Below, piece by piece: positions 18,605-27,296 of a stretch of DNA of 64,000 bases. Location: positions 748,546-812,545 of the forward strand of contig NZ_CP032157.1 in assembly GCF_003555545.1 (NCBI RefSeq), read 5' to 3'. Every line of letters starts with the position of its first letter. Within the stretch, counting starts at the first letter, position 1. Position numbers and translations under genes: made by a program. This DNA is from Paraflavitalea soli (GTDB lineage: Bacteria; Bacteroidota; Bacteroidia; Chitinophagales; Chitinophagaceae). Below the pieces are notes generated by a model that saw nothing but the letters and a program-made list of their open reading frames with translations, was not told the origin of the DNA and made no database searches.

Positions 18605-18772
18605 GGTGTACTAAGTTCAAATGTAGGGTAAGTAAATGTTAATATGCCACGATCTGAGCAAAATCGTCCCCATTCTTTACCCCAATAGGTGTACAACTGC
18701 CTGAATATCTGTGGATGGCACCGTATTTGGAACCATTGCCGGGAGACCAATTATTCACTAAAACAGGTACAT

Positions 18773-19441
18773 ATGAATACGCAGAAATATAACTGGAAAC
18801 AAGTGTTAATAGCAGGAATGTTCGTCACAGGAAGTATATTGACCGGATGTGAAAGTAGTGATTATAAAACACGGTCGATAGAAAACGAAGCGCCTGCCGG
18901 CGATGCCACTACGATGGATAGTACACAGGGTAATCCGGTGGATGAAGCCATGACCTCCAGGGACAATGTATCGGATAAGCCAGTGACCAATCCTGGTACG
19001 GATGCCGCAACAAATCCTTCCTCTGTGACCCGTAAAAAAGGTACAAAGGGCCGTGCATCCATACGTATGACGAGTGCAGCGCCTGAGAAAAATTCAGTAG
19101 CTGTGAAAGATGCTGATGGTATCTATTCAAGAACAGATGTAATGCCGATGTTCCCCGGTGGTGAAGCGGCTTTGCAGAAATTTGTAGAAGACAATATTGA
19201 CTATCCTGAAGAAGCGATTGAACAAGGTGCCGAAGGAGATATCAGGGTTGCCTTTACAGTAGATGAAAAAGGTAAAGTGACCAATGTAAAAGCAATAGAT
19301 AACAACAAGACTGAATATGGGATGAAAGAAGAAGCGATTGCGGTGATGAATAAAATGCCAGCCTGGACACCCGGAACGGTCAAAGGCAAGAAGGTGAAGA
19401 CAAGGATGCAATTGCCGATCAGCTTTCAGATCATAGAATAA
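18773..19441 (+). CDS. Lipoprotein with TonB C-terminal domain
   Basis: 222 residues from the ATG at 18773, chosen because it opens a signal peptide with a lipobox (GSILTGC, Cys26). A low-complexity Ser/Thr/Asp/Pro linker follows (about 30-115), and the C-terminal 85 residues form a TonB_C domain (FPGGEAALQKFVEDNIDYPE, GDIRVAFTVDEKGKVTNVKA, MNKMPAWTPGTVKGKKVKTR). Classical TonB has an uncleaved N-terminal membrane helix for ExbB/ExbD; here the anchor is lipid instead. It may therefore be a TonB-like adaptor or a partner of another system, not an energy transducer. The gene ends at a good terminator. Confidence 0.85.
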   Translation: MNTQKYNWKQVLIAGMFVTGSILTGCESSDYKTRSIENEAPAGDATTMDSTQGNPVDEAMTSRDNVSDKPVTNPGTDAATNPSSVTRKKGTKGRASIRMTSAAPEKNSVAVKDADGIYSRTDVMPMFPGGEAALQKFVEDNIDYPEEAIEQGAEGDIRVAFTVDEKGKVTNVKAIDNNKTEYGMKEEAIAVMNKMPAWTPGTVKGKKVKTRMQLPISFQIIE

Positions 19442-19443
19442 AT

Positions 19444-19471
19444 AAAAAGGGGCGGTTTAACCGCCCTTTTT
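19444..19471. terminator. Terminator shared by two convergent genes
   Basis: A GGGCGGTT-TAACCGCCC stem flanked by five A on the left and five T on the right, immediately after the TonB-domain gene stop. It is usable from both strands. Confidence 0.85.
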
Positions 19472-19498
19472 CATTGGTATATTGAGTAAAGTGATCGA

Positions 19499-20197
19499 TC
19501 ACTGTTGTAGTTTCGGTGCTTTTGCTTTCCTGATCTTCACCACTACCCCGATGCTTCCAAAATAAGGGAACACCCGCACTCCATCGCCCCATTCACCGCT
19601 GTTCTTCATCGCCAGGCCCTGTAGCAGCTCAAAGCGCAGGTTTTGACCACCTACCGCAAATCCAAAATAGGGTTCATAATAAATAAGATCGTCGTCGAAT
19701 TCATTGCCTTTCAGCCGCCCGTTATAGAACAGGTAATTGGCACGTAGTCCTATATAAGCATCCAGGCGGGCGCCGGTATTAAAGATCGGCTTGTCAAAGG
19801 CCGCAAACTGTGCCTGCAGAAAGGGGCGGTTATAATTGCCGGTCAATCCTATTTTGTCCTTTTCGTTTTTACCCATGCCCAGACCCAGGTAAAAACCTGC
19901 TACGGTATTGTTCTGCGGGTTGGTTTGCACACCTAGGGAAAGTTCCGATTCAGTGTTCTGATAACTGTCGTCGGCTGCCGGGATGCCGCCAATAAATCCA
20001 TTGATATTGATATTCTGTGCCAGTGCAACGCCTCCTTTAAGGGCAAGGCCTACGGAGCCAAAGGCAAGACCAAGCTGGCCTTCTCCGGCTGCGGCATAGG
20101 GGATGGCATTGACCATGGTTGGTACATAATGGTAGGTGGGGGCTTTACAGGCAGTAAAATAACTAATGGTTAAAGCAGTGAAAAGCAGGGATTTCAT
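19499..20197 (-). CDS. Hypothetical lipoprotein, likely beta-rich outer membrane protein
   Basis: 232 residues from the ATG at 20197, which starts a signal peptide with a lipobox (SYFTAC, then KAPTYHYVP). Alternating hydrophobic residues and repeated glycine pairs (GQLGLAFGSVGLALKGGVAL, NTVAGFYLGLGMG) suggest a beta-barrel or beta-sandwich of the kind seen in small outer membrane proteins. I do not recognise a named family. It stands alone, convergent with the TonB-domain lipoprotein, with pyk beyond its start. Confidence 0.7.
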   Translation of the reverse strand: MKSLLFTALTISYFTACKAPTYHYVPTMVNAIPYAAAGEGQLGLAFGSVGLALKGGVALAQNININGFIGGIPAADDSYQNTESELSLGVQTNPQNNTVAGFYLGLGMGKNEKDKIGLTGNYNRPFLQAQFAAFDKPIFNTGARLDAYIGLRANYLFYNGRLKGNEFDDDLIYYEPYFGFAVGGQNLRFELLQGLAMKNSGEWGDGVRVFPYFGSIGVVVKIRKAKAPKLQQ

Positions 20198-20323
20198 ATG
20201 GTGTGCATGTTGGTTTGAGTGGTTATAGGGTGCCGATCTGATCGTATATACGAAGATGCCGTGATTTGCGATTGGCACTTATACAAGGAATGTGCCGGAG
20301 AGAGGCGCAGAGGATAGGGGCAT

Positions 20324-20353
20324 AAAAAAAGTGTTCGCCCAGGGGGCGAACAC
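20324..20353 (-). terminator. Terminator for pyk
   Basis: GTGTTCGCCC (20331-20340) and GGGCGAACAC (20344-20353) form a perfect 10-bp stem. Read on the minus strand it is followed by seven T, 33 bp after the pyk stop. Confidence 0.92.
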
Positions 20354-20386
20354 CGTTCAGTATGATAGGAAGTACCCGTGATGCGG

Positions 20387-21880
20387 TTACTCTACTTTTG
20401 TGATCTTTAGTACGTTGGTAGGTAGGTGAAGGTGTACCGGTACACTACCTGTATTTACCACTACACTACCTGGCTTGATAAAGCCGCGTTCTTTCAGGAT
20501 ATTGATCTGGTCGAAGATGATATCATCCAGGCTTTCTTCTTCATCATAGAAGAAGGCGCGTACGCCCCAGCTTAAGCTCAACTGATTTACCAATGTCTTT
20601 TCTTTGGTAAACACATAGAGCAATGACTTAGGCCGGTAGCTGCTTAGTACGAAGGCGGTGTAGCCGCTCTGCGTCATACCGATCAGGGCATCAGCGGTGG
20701 TATCGTTGGCCAGCTTACAGGCGTTGTAACATACTGCGTCACTCAGGAAAGAAGGGGAGTGCGGCTGTGGTTTCAGGTCTTCTTCGCGGTTATAGCGGTA
20801 TTCTGTTTTCTCCACTTCCAGGATGATCTTACGCATGGTTTCCACTACCAGGGCAGGGTGTTTGCCGGTAGCTGTCTCACCACTCAGCATCACCGCATCG
20901 GCGCCTTCCAGTACGGCATTGGCTACGTCGGTGATCTCACTGCGGTTGGGCTTTACGCGGTCGATCATGCTCTCCATCATCTGGGTGGCAACGATCACGG
21001 GCTTGGCGCGGTGGATACATTTGCGGATGATGTCGCGTTGTGCCATTGGTACTTTTTCTACCGGCAGCTCTACACCGAGGTCGCCACGGGCTACCATCAC
21101 ACCATCGGATTCTACTACGATATTGCGCAGGTCAACCAGGGCAGAAGGCATTTCAATTTTCGCAATTACTTTGCTCTTGCTGTTCCTTTCGGCCAGCCTT
21201 CTTTTCAGGTCTACAATGTCTTCGGCTTTGCGTACAAAGGAAAGGGCTACCCATTCTACTTCCTGGCCAATGATGAAGTCCAGGTCGGCAATATCCTTCT
21301 CCGTCATAGCGGGCAGGGATATATTGGTATCAGGGAGGTTCACACCTTTCTTAGGCAGCAGGGTACCGCCATAGGTTACCCTTACTTTTACATCGCCACC
21401 TTTGGTGATCTCGGTAACTACTACTTCCAGTTTACCATCATCGATCAATATCTTGTTGCCCACTTCCACATCTTCGTGCAGGTTGGGATAGGATACATAG
21501 ATCTTTTCTTTGGTGCCTACTACCTTTTCTTTGGAAGTAAAGGTGAGGATGTCACCGGGCTCGATGGCCAGGGCGCCGTTCTCGATCTCTCCTACGCGCA
21601 GCTTGGGGCCTTGCAGGTCGGCCAGGATGGCAATATTGTAAGGCTCTTTCGTGTTCATTTCCTTGATATAGGAAATGATCTGGGCTTTGTTTTCATGGGT
21701 GCCATGGGAAAAGTTCAGACGGAAAATGTTAACCCCGGCTTTTACCAGTTCCAGTAATTTTTCATACGTATCGCATGCTGGTCCTACAGTAGCCACAATC
21801 TTCGTACGGTGCGTGATATGTTCAATACCCGCTTCCTTGTCCATTTCATTATGCAGATATTTCGAAAGGTCTCTTGCCAT
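20387..21880 (-). CDS. pyk: Pyruvate kinase
   Basis: Converts phosphoenolpyruvate and ADP to pyruvate and ATP, the last glycolytic step. The 497 residues carry the expected motifs: KIVATVGPACDTYEKL, RLNFSHGTHE, ADLQGPKLRVGE, the active-site region VIAKIEMPSALVDL, the RGDLGVELP loop, VIVATQMMESMI and GADAVMLSGETATGKHP. The normally conserved Asn after KIE is Met here. A non-standard N-terminal extension of about 23 residues (MARDLSKYLHNEMDKEAGIE) precedes the barrel. pfkA lies upstream on the same strand, so two committed glycolytic steps are adjacent, although a repeat-filled 142-bp spacer separates them. Confidence 0.97.
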   Translation of the reverse strand: MARDLSKYLHNEMDKEAGIEHITHRTKIVATVGPACDTYEKLLELVKAGVNIFRLNFSHGTHENKAQIISYIKEMNTKEPYNIAILADLQGPKLRVGEIENGALAIEPGDILTFTSKEKVVGTKEKIYVSYPNLHEDVEVGNKILIDDGKLEVVVTEITKGGDVKVRVTYGGTLLPKKGVNLPDTNISLPAMTEKDIADLDFIIGQEVEWVALSFVRKAEDIVDLKRRLAERNSKSKVIAKIEMPSALVDLRNIVVESDGVMVARGDLGVELPVEKVPMAQRDIIRKCIHRAKPVIVATQMMESMIDRVKPNRSEITDVANAVLEGADAVMLSGETATGKHPALVVETMRKIILEVEKTEYRYNREEDLKPQPHSPSFLSDAVCYNACKLANDTTADALIGMTQSGYTAFVLSSYRPKSLLYVFTKEKTLVNQLSLSWGVRAFFYDEEESLDDIIFDQINILKERGFIKPGSVVVNTGSVPVHLHLPTNVLKITKVE

Positions 21881-21920
21881 GTGTGTTGGGATTACTTTGA
21901 TTTACAAATTCATATTAGAA

Positions 21921-22016
21921 AAGCTTCGGGCTGCTAGCTTCGAGCTGCGAGCCGCTTGATTCCGGTTTAGTGCTGTTTTTAGCTCGCAGCTCTCGCGGCT
22001 CGTAGCTCACAGCTGT
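21921..22016. repeat. AGCTCGCAGC-word inverted repeat between pfkA and pyk
   Basis: The left part (21921-21955) is built of AGCTTCG, AGCTGCGAGC and similar words. The right part (21981-22016) holds AGCTCGCAGCTC, GGCTCGTAGC and AGCTCACAGC. The two parts are roughly complementary and can fold over a loop of about 25 nt. The same word family recurs at 58466-58503. Confidence 0.65.
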
Positions 22017-22022
22017 TTCGAT

Positions 22023-23006
22023 TTAGCTGGCGAGGATCTTAACGATCTTCATCCATTCGTCACTGATCTTTTGCTTCGATTTCACAGCCTTTTCCAGCAG
22101 GGTATACTGCATGCGGTTGTTGAGGATGCCCACCATTACGTTGTGGCGGCCTTCCAGCAGGCACTCTACAGCTGAATAGCCCATGCGGCTGGCAATAAGC
22201 CTGTCGAGGCAGGTGGGTGATCCACCGCGCTGGATATGTCCCAGGATACACAAGCGGGTATCTACATTGGGCAGTCTTTCCTTTACCAGGGCAGCAACCT
22301 GGTCGCCGCCGCCAAATTCATCTCCTTCGGCTACCACTACCATGTTCACTAGCTTTTTACGGCGTTCTTTTTCCTGGAGTGAGCTGATCAGCTCTTCCAT
22401 ATCCGTTTTACGCTCGGGAATGAGGATATGTTCGGCACCGGTGGCAATACCGCTGTGCAGGGCTATATAACCGGCATCCCGTCCCATCACTTCAATAATG
22501 AAAAGGCGGTCATGCGCGTCGGCGGTATCCCGTATCTTGTCAATGGATTCTACAGCTGTATTGACCGCTGTATCAAATCCAATGGTGAAATCGGTACCGG
22601 CAATGTCTTTATCGATCGTACCGGGGATACCGATACAGGGAATGTCAAATTCACGGCTGAATACATCAGCGCCACGGAATGAGCCGTCGCCGCCAATGAT
22701 CACCAGGCCATCGATGCCCAGGTCTTTCAGGTTATTATAGGCCTTCTGACGGCCTTCTTTTTGGAGGAACTCTTTACAGCGGGCGGTTTTCAGGATGGTG
22801 CCTCCGCGTTGAATAATATTGGCCACACTACGGGAATGCATAGGGATAATGTCGTTTTCCACCATGCCGGTATAACCGCGCATGATGCCATATACTTCCA
22901 GTCCATAATAGATACCCGTTCTTACAACGGCACGAACAGCGGCATTCATCCCCGGCGCATCGCCCCCGGAAGTCAGAACACCGATTTTTGTCACCTTTTT
23001 TGCCAT
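22023..23006 (-). CDS. pfkA: ATP-dependent 6-phosphofructokinase
   Basis: Phosphorylates fructose 6-phosphate to the 1,6-bisphosphate. The 327 residues match bacterial PfkA throughout: the ATP-binding GVLTSGGDAPGMNAAVRAVV, the IIGGDGSFRGADV loop (Gly after GGD favours ATP over pyrophosphate), the catalytic GIPGTIDKDIAGTDFTIGFD, the MGRDAGYIA substrate site and LGHIQRGGSPTCLDR. Cytoplasmic. Transcribed toward pyk. Confidence 0.97.
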   Translation of the reverse strand: MAKKVTKIGVLTSGGDAPGMNAAVRAVVRTGIYYGLEVYGIMRGYTGMVENDIIPMHSRSVANIIQRGGTILKTARCKEFLQKEGRQKAYNNLKDLGIDGLVIIGGDGSFRGADVFSREFDIPCIGIPGTIDKDIAGTDFTIGFDTAVNTAVESIDKIRDTADAHDRLFIIEVMGRDAGYIALHSGIATGAEHILIPERKTDMEELISSLQEKERRKKLVNMVVVAEGDEFGGGDQVAALVKERLPNVDTRLCILGHIQRGGSPTCLDRLIASRMGYSAVECLLEGRHNVMVGILNNRMQYTLLEKAVKSKQKISDEWMKIVKILAS

Positions 23007-23094
23007 GAATTAGTTCAGTTAGTTATTTTTTAAGGAAATCTCCATTCTAATGCAAGAATCTTGATAATCAGCCTTAGTTTTTTAAAATGCGGCC

Positions 23095-23102
23095 CAAAAA
23101 TA
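23095..23102 (-). promoter_or_regulatory. Candidate -7 box (TATTTTTG) for pfkA
   Basis: The minus strand reads TATTTTTG, an exact TAnnTTTG match, about 90 nt before the pfkA start in the divergent spacer. No clear TTG at the usual distance was found, so the call is tentative. Confidence 0.3.
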
Positions 23103-23178
23103 AGGTTTTAGTTTGATACACGAACGGCAGCTCCTGATGACTGAAAATCAGTAATCTTGCGATAACAATTCACCTGTT

Positions 23179-25332
23179 ATGATTAAAAATTATATTATAT
23201 CACTTATGACGTTTACAGCGTATACTGCATCTTTGGGGCAGACGAGCTACCCGGTGACGAAGAAAGTAGACCATGTTGATGATTATCAGGGCACTAAAGT
23301 GGCAGATCCCTATCGCTGGCTGGAAGATGATAACAGTGCAGAGACCAAGGCCTGGGTGGAGGCCCAGAATAAAGTGACTTTCGAATTCCTCAACAAGATC
23401 CCTTATCGCGCCCAGATGAAGAAACGGATAGAAGAACTGATCAATTATCCACGCTACAGCGCCCCCGACCGCAATGCCGGCTTTTTCTATTTTTATAAGA
23501 ACGATGGCCTCCAGAACCAGGCCGTATTGTACCGGCAAAAAGGGCTGGATGGCGTCCCGGAACTGGTGATGGACGCCAACAAACTATCACCTGATGGCAC
23601 CACCCAGCTTACCAATTTCGACCTGTCGAAAGACGGCAAATATGCGGTTTGGGGTATTTCCAAGGGTGGATCGGACTGGCATACCTATTATGTACGCGAC
23701 ATGCATACCGGGAAAGACCTGGCCGATTCTATACTATGGGTCAAGGTATCCGGCGCTTCCTGGCAGGGCCATGGGTTTTATTATAGCCGCTATCCCGCGC
23801 CGGAAAAAGGCAAGGAGCTGTCTTCCAAAAATGAGAATCACCAGGTTTGGTTCCATACAGCCGGCACTTCCCAGGCCCAGGATGAACTGGTGTATGAGGA
23901 CAAAGCCAATCCCCAGCGTTTTCATGGCGTATCGGTGAGCGAAGATGAGCGTTTTGCCTACCTCTTTATCAACGACCGTGGCAAAGGGCTACAAGGAAAT
24001 GCCTTGTATTATCGCGACAGCAAAAGCGGCGACAATAAATTCAAACCCATCGTGGCGGAAGTAGGTCAATTCCGGTACAGTCCGATTGACAATGATGGCG
24101 ATAAAATACTCCTTTATACCAATGATGGTGCTGAGAACAACAGGATCATGCTGTTTGATCCCGCCCATCCTGCCCGGGAAAACTGGAAGGAGATCGTGGC
24201 CGAAAGACCGGAACCTATGCAGAATGCAGGTACCGCAGGAGGCCGTTTGTACCTGAGCTACCTCAAAGATGTAACCACCCGTGTATATGAACATGATTAT
24301 GCCGGTAAGTTGCTCAAAGAGATCAAACTGCCCGGCCTGGGCACGGTGGGTGGATTTGGTGGCTACAAGGACGATAAAATTGTGTTCTATACATTTACTT
24401 CCTTTACGTTTCCTCCAACGATCTATAAATATGATATCGCTACCGGCGTGAGCACTGTATTCCGCCGGCCGGAAGTAGCTTTCAATCCCGAGGATTATGA
24501 GACCAAACAGGTGTTTTATCCCAGCAAGGACGGCACCAAGGTCCCTATGTTTATTGTATTCCGCAAAGGCTTGAAACTGGATGGTACCAATCCCACCATG
24601 CTGTACGCCTACGGTGGCTTCAACATCAGTTCCCTGCCCGGCTTTAGCGCCAGCCTCATTCCCTTCCTGGAGCAGGGTGGTGTATATGCATTGGCCAACC
24701 TGCGTGGTGGTGCTGAATATGGTGAAGCCTGGCATGAAGCCGGTATGCGGTTCAAAAAGCAGAATGTATTCGACGACTTTATTGCCGGGGCGGAATACCT
24801 TATCAAGAATAAATATACTTCCAGTCAGCGCCTGGCCATCCGTGGCGGCTCCAATGGCGGCTTGCTGGTAGGCGCTGTGATGAACCAGCGTCCCGAGCTC
24901 TTTAAAGTCGCCATTCCGCAGGTAGGGGTGATGGATATGCTGCGTTTTCATAAGTTTACGATCGGCTGGAACTGGATTGCTGAGTATGGCAGCAGCGACA
25001 GCGCCGCGGACTTCAAAAACCTGTATGCTTATTCTCCCATACACAACCTGAAGGCGGGTGTTAATTATCCTGCCACCCTCATCACCACAGCCGATCATGA
25101 CGACCGGGTAGTGCCGGCCCATTCCTTTAAGTATGCGGCTACTTTGCAGGAGAAACACAAAGGAGCCAACCCGGTGATGATCCGTATTGATACCAATTCG
25201 GGTCATGGCGCCAGCAATACCGCCAAGAACATTGAGACCATCGCCGATATCTATTGCTTTATATTTACCAATATGGGTTATACGCCGAAGTTTAAGAATG
25301 GCAGCGGGACCGAAGGCAAAAAAGGATTCTGA
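23179..25332 (+). CDS. Prolyl oligopeptidase family serine peptidase (S9A)
   Basis: Cleaves short peptides after proline. The 717 residues have a signal peptide (about 1-20) and so are likely periplasmic. The seven-blade propeller spans about 75-440 and the alpha/beta hydrolase part encloses it (DPYRWLEDDNSAETKAWV near the N-terminus; 450-717 at the C-terminus). Catalytic Ser558 lies in RGGSNGGLL, the Asp in DHDDRVV (639-645) and His676 in SGHGAS. Spacing and length are close to well-studied prolyl endopeptidases. It is a single gene, ended by a REP-like sequence and a strong terminator. Confidence 0.97.
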   Translation: MIKNYIISLMTFTAYTASLGQTSYPVTKKVDHVDDYQGTKVADPYRWLEDDNSAETKAWVEAQNKVTFEFLNKIPYRAQMKKRIEELINYPRYSAPDRNAGFFYFYKNDGLQNQAVLYRQKGLDGVPELVMDANKLSPDGTTQLTNFDLSKDGKYAVWGISKGGSDWHTYYVRDMHTGKDLADSILWVKVSGASWQGHGFYYSRYPAPEKGKELSSKNENHQVWFHTAGTSQAQDELVYEDKANPQRFHGVSVSEDERFAYLFINDRGKGLQGNALYYRDSKSGDNKFKPIVAEVGQFRYSPIDNDGDKILLYTNDGAENNRIMLFDPAHPARENWKEIVAERPEPMQNAGTAGGRLYLSYLKDVTTRVYEHDYAGKLLKEIKLPGLGTVGGFGGYKDDKIVFYTFTSFTFPPTIYKYDIATGVSTVFRRPEVAFNPEDYETKQVFYPSKDGTKVPMFIVFRKGLKLDGTNPTMLYAYGGFNISSLPGFSASLIPFLEQGGVYALANLRGGAEYGEAWHEAGMRFKKQNVFDDFIAGAEYLIKNKYTSSQRLAIRGGSNGGLLVGAVMNQRPELFKVAIPQVGVMDMLRFHKFTIGWNWIAEYGSSDSAADFKNLYAYSPIHNLKAGVNYPATLITTADHDDRVVPAHSFKYAATLQEKHKGANPVMIRIDTNSGHGASNTAKNIETIADIYCFIFTNMGYTPKFKNGSGTEGKKGF

Positions 25333-25372
25333 TAATAGTTCCCCCTTTTGTCATTTGACGGACTACCCTTTT

Positions 25373-25418
25373 TGTCATTTCGAACGGAGCGCAGCGGAGT
25401 GAGAAATCTGCTATCGAA
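25373..25418 (+). repeat. REP-like intergenic sequence (GTCATTTCGAACG... type)
   Basis: TTGTCATTTCGAACGGAGCG, followed by CAGCGGAGTGAGAAATCT, is a dispersed-repeat type seen in many bacterial genomes. A degenerate partial copy (TTTTGTCATTTGACGG) precedes it at about 25346-25361. Only one full copy is in the window. Confidence 0.55.
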
Positions 25419-25435
25419 GCAAGCAAATAAATATA

Positions 25436-25473
25436 GAGTGGTCAGCGGGTTTACTGCTGACCACTCGCTTTTT
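25436..25473 (+). terminator. Strong terminator upstream of the RmlD-like gene
   Basis: GAGTGGTCAGC (25436-25446) pairs perfectly with GCTGACCACTC (25456-25466) over a 9-nt loop, followed by GCTTTTT. Confidence 0.9.
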
Positions 25474-25499
25474 AAGATTCGCTTGCTTACTTTTGTTGC

Positions 25500-26399
25500 A
25501 TGAAGATACTTGTTACAGGCGCCAACGGATTACTGGGCCAGCACCTGGTAAAGCTGTTATTGGAGAAAGGCTTTACCGTCATCGCCACCGGAAAAGGAGA
25601 GGAGCGTATGCATCCCGAAGGGTGGGGCGATCAATACGAATACCATTCGCTGGATATTACCGATGCTACAGATATAGCCACTGTTTTTACCAGGGTACAG
25701 CCCGATGTGGTGGTACATGCCGCCGCCATGACGCAGGTAGATGAATGTGAACTGAACTCCGAAAAATGTGAACGGGTGAACGTAGCGGCCACCTCACAGG
25801 TATTGGTGGATGCCGAAATGTACAGCAGTCATTTTATCTATGTCTCCACCGATTTTGTATTTGATGGTGAGCAGGGCAACTATGTAGAAGAAGATGAACT
25901 GAAACCGGTGAGTTATTATGGCTTTACCAAAATGCAGGCCGAAGCGATTACTGAGACCAGCACCATTCCCTGGGCTATTGTGCGTACCTGCCTGGTATAC
26001 GGCAATACCCTGGAAGGTACCCGCAGTAATATCATTACCTGGGTAAAGAGCAGCCTGGAGCAGGGTAAGGCCATTAAGGTGGTATCCGACCAATGGCGTA
26101 CACCCACTTATGTGGAAGACCTGGCCAAAGGCATCCTGTTGATCATTGAAAAGAAAGCCACCGGCATTTATCATATCTCAGGCAAGGACCTGCTTACACC
26201 TTATGATATTGCTATGCAAACCGCTGACCTGTTCCACCTCGATAAAAGCCTGATGGAAAAAGTAGATGCATCTACCTTCAACCAGCCTGGCAGGCGGCCA
26301 CCCAAAACAGGCTTTGTGATCGAGAAGGCCCGGAAGGAGTTGGGTTTTGAGCCCTTGTCTTTCGGAGAAGGATTGAGGAGGATGTTTGCGATGGGGTGA
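25500..26399 (+). CDS. RmlD-like NAD(P)-dependent sugar-nucleotide reductase (extended SDR)
   Basis: 299-residue extended short-chain dehydrogenase. The Rossmann motif VTGANGLLGQHL is at the N-terminus, with VVVHAAAMTQVDECE, the catalytic Tyr-Lys pair in SYYGFTKMQAEA and the RmlD-type substrate-binding part in SDQWRTPTYVEDLAKG. It resembles dTDP-4-dehydrorhamnose reductase, but none of rmlA, rmlB or rmlC is nearby, so the true substrate is uncertain. The start codon is only 4 nt after a TACTTTTG box. Confidence 0.88.
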   Translation: MKILVTGANGLLGQHLVKLLLEKGFTVIATGKGEERMHPEGWGDQYEYHSLDITDATDIATVFTRVQPDVVVHAAAMTQVDECELNSEKCERVNVAATSQVLVDAEMYSSHFIYVSTDFVFDGEQGNYVEEDELKPVSYYGFTKMQAEAITETSTIPWAIVRTCLVYGNTLEGTRSNIITWVKSSLEQGKAIKVVSDQWRTPTYVEDLAKGILLIIEKKATGIYHISGKDLLTPYDIAMQTADLFHLDKSLMEKVDASTFNQPGRRPPKTGFVIEKARKELGFEPLSFGEGLRRMFAMG

Positions 26400-26491
26400 T
26401 AAGTTAACAAGTTAACAGGTTCACAAGTTGAAAAGCTTCTCATGCCTTGTTACCTTGTCAACCTATTAACCTATCAACTTACTAACTTATT
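26398..26491. repeat. AGTTAAC-word long inverted repeat
   Basis: The left arm (GATAAGTTAACAAGTTAACA and onward, 26398-26435) and right arm (to CTTACTAACTTATT, ending 26491) are complementary at about 29 of 38 positions around a short loop. Most mismatches are A-C pairs on the plus strand, which become G-U pairs in a minus-strand RNA. It lies between the RmlD-like gene and the M15 peptidase. Confidence 0.7.
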
Positions 26492-26494
26492 CAT

Positions 26495-27274
26495 ATGAAG
26501 TGCTACGTCTTAAATATTTGCTTACTTATATTGATCTATTCCCCCGGCAGGACCCAGGATACATTACAAACAAATGTGTATGCTCAAAAACTAATAAAAG
26601 CTTACCCCGATTGCATTACCGGCATCAAAGACAATTATGTCGTGTTTAAGAATGGCATTAAGCTGTTGTTTGATGATGGGAAAGCTAAAACGCTTGCAGA
26701 GCTGTATGCGCAACCTGACATAGAAGATCAGTTGCGGGCGGTATATGTGAAAGGCAAGACAGCCAGGCCTGCAGAACTGGATGACCCTGGCAGGATCAGG
26801 AATGACACCTTTTTTAAGGTAATGTATGGCGCCACTTCAGCGGCGGTGGAACAAAACCTGGTCACCATTCACTGGCTGCCCAAATCAGCCAATCAAACAT
26901 TGCGCGTGTCCCGTATCAATGGCGTGGATAAAAAATTACAGGCTATTTCCGATGACCTGGAAAAACTGCCTGCCCGACTGCTGCCCTATGTGCAACAGGT
27001 AGCCGGTACTTTTACCTGGCGGGTGATCAAAGGAACCAACCGCTTAAGTACCCATAGCTTTGGCATTACCATGGACATCAATATAGGCTATTCCAATTAC
27101 TGGCAATGGGACAATAAGACAACGGATGAGACCCGGAAGATCCCTTCTTACATCAACCGAATTCCCTTCGAAATAGTGGCCATCTTTGAAAAACATGGCT
27201 TTATATGGGGAGGTAAATGGTACCATTACGATACCATGCATTTTGAATACCGTCCAGAATTGTTGGTGGATTGA
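26495..27274 (+). CDS. M15 family peptidase (VanY/D-Ala-D-Ala carboxypeptidase-like)
   Basis: 259-residue zinc peptidase with a signal peptide (about 1-20), so periplasmic and likely acting on peptidoglycan peptides. The metal ligands are recognisable: His and Asp in STHSFGITMDINI and the C-terminal His in YHYDTMHFEYRPELL. The N-terminal 130 residues precede the core and show no named domain. Expected activity is cleavage of a D-Ala-linked or L-Ala-D-Glu bond in cell wall stems. Convergent with the small lipoprotein gene 22 bp downstream. Confidence 0.87.
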   Translation: MKCYVLNICLLILIYSPGRTQDTLQTNVYAQKLIKAYPDCITGIKDNYVVFKNGIKLLFDDGKAKTLAELYAQPDIEDQLRAVYVKGKTARPAELDDPGRIRNDTFFKVMYGATSAAVEQNLVTIHWLPKSANQTLRVSRINGVDKKLQAISDDLEKLPARLLPYVQQVAGTFTWRVIKGTNRLSTHSFGITMDINIGYSNYWQWDNKTTDETRKIPSYINRIPFEIVAIFEKHGFIWGGKWYHYDTMHFEYRPELLVD

Positions 27275-27296
27275 TCGGGCTGGTTTACCTCTGCTA

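Noticed and set aside
20759-21757. A 332-codon plus-strand frame over pyk
   Set aside because: Aromatic-rich, domain-free and antisense to a highly conserved enzyme.
23989-25206. A 405-codon open frame on the minus strand inside the prolyl oligopeptidase gene
   Set aside because: Composition and lack of motifs show that it is a shadow of the plus-strand gene.
25488-25495. TACTTTTG box directly before the RmlD-like start
   Set aside because: Transcription would begin at about the ATG and no TTG lies at the right distance; a leaderless promoter is possible but unsupported.
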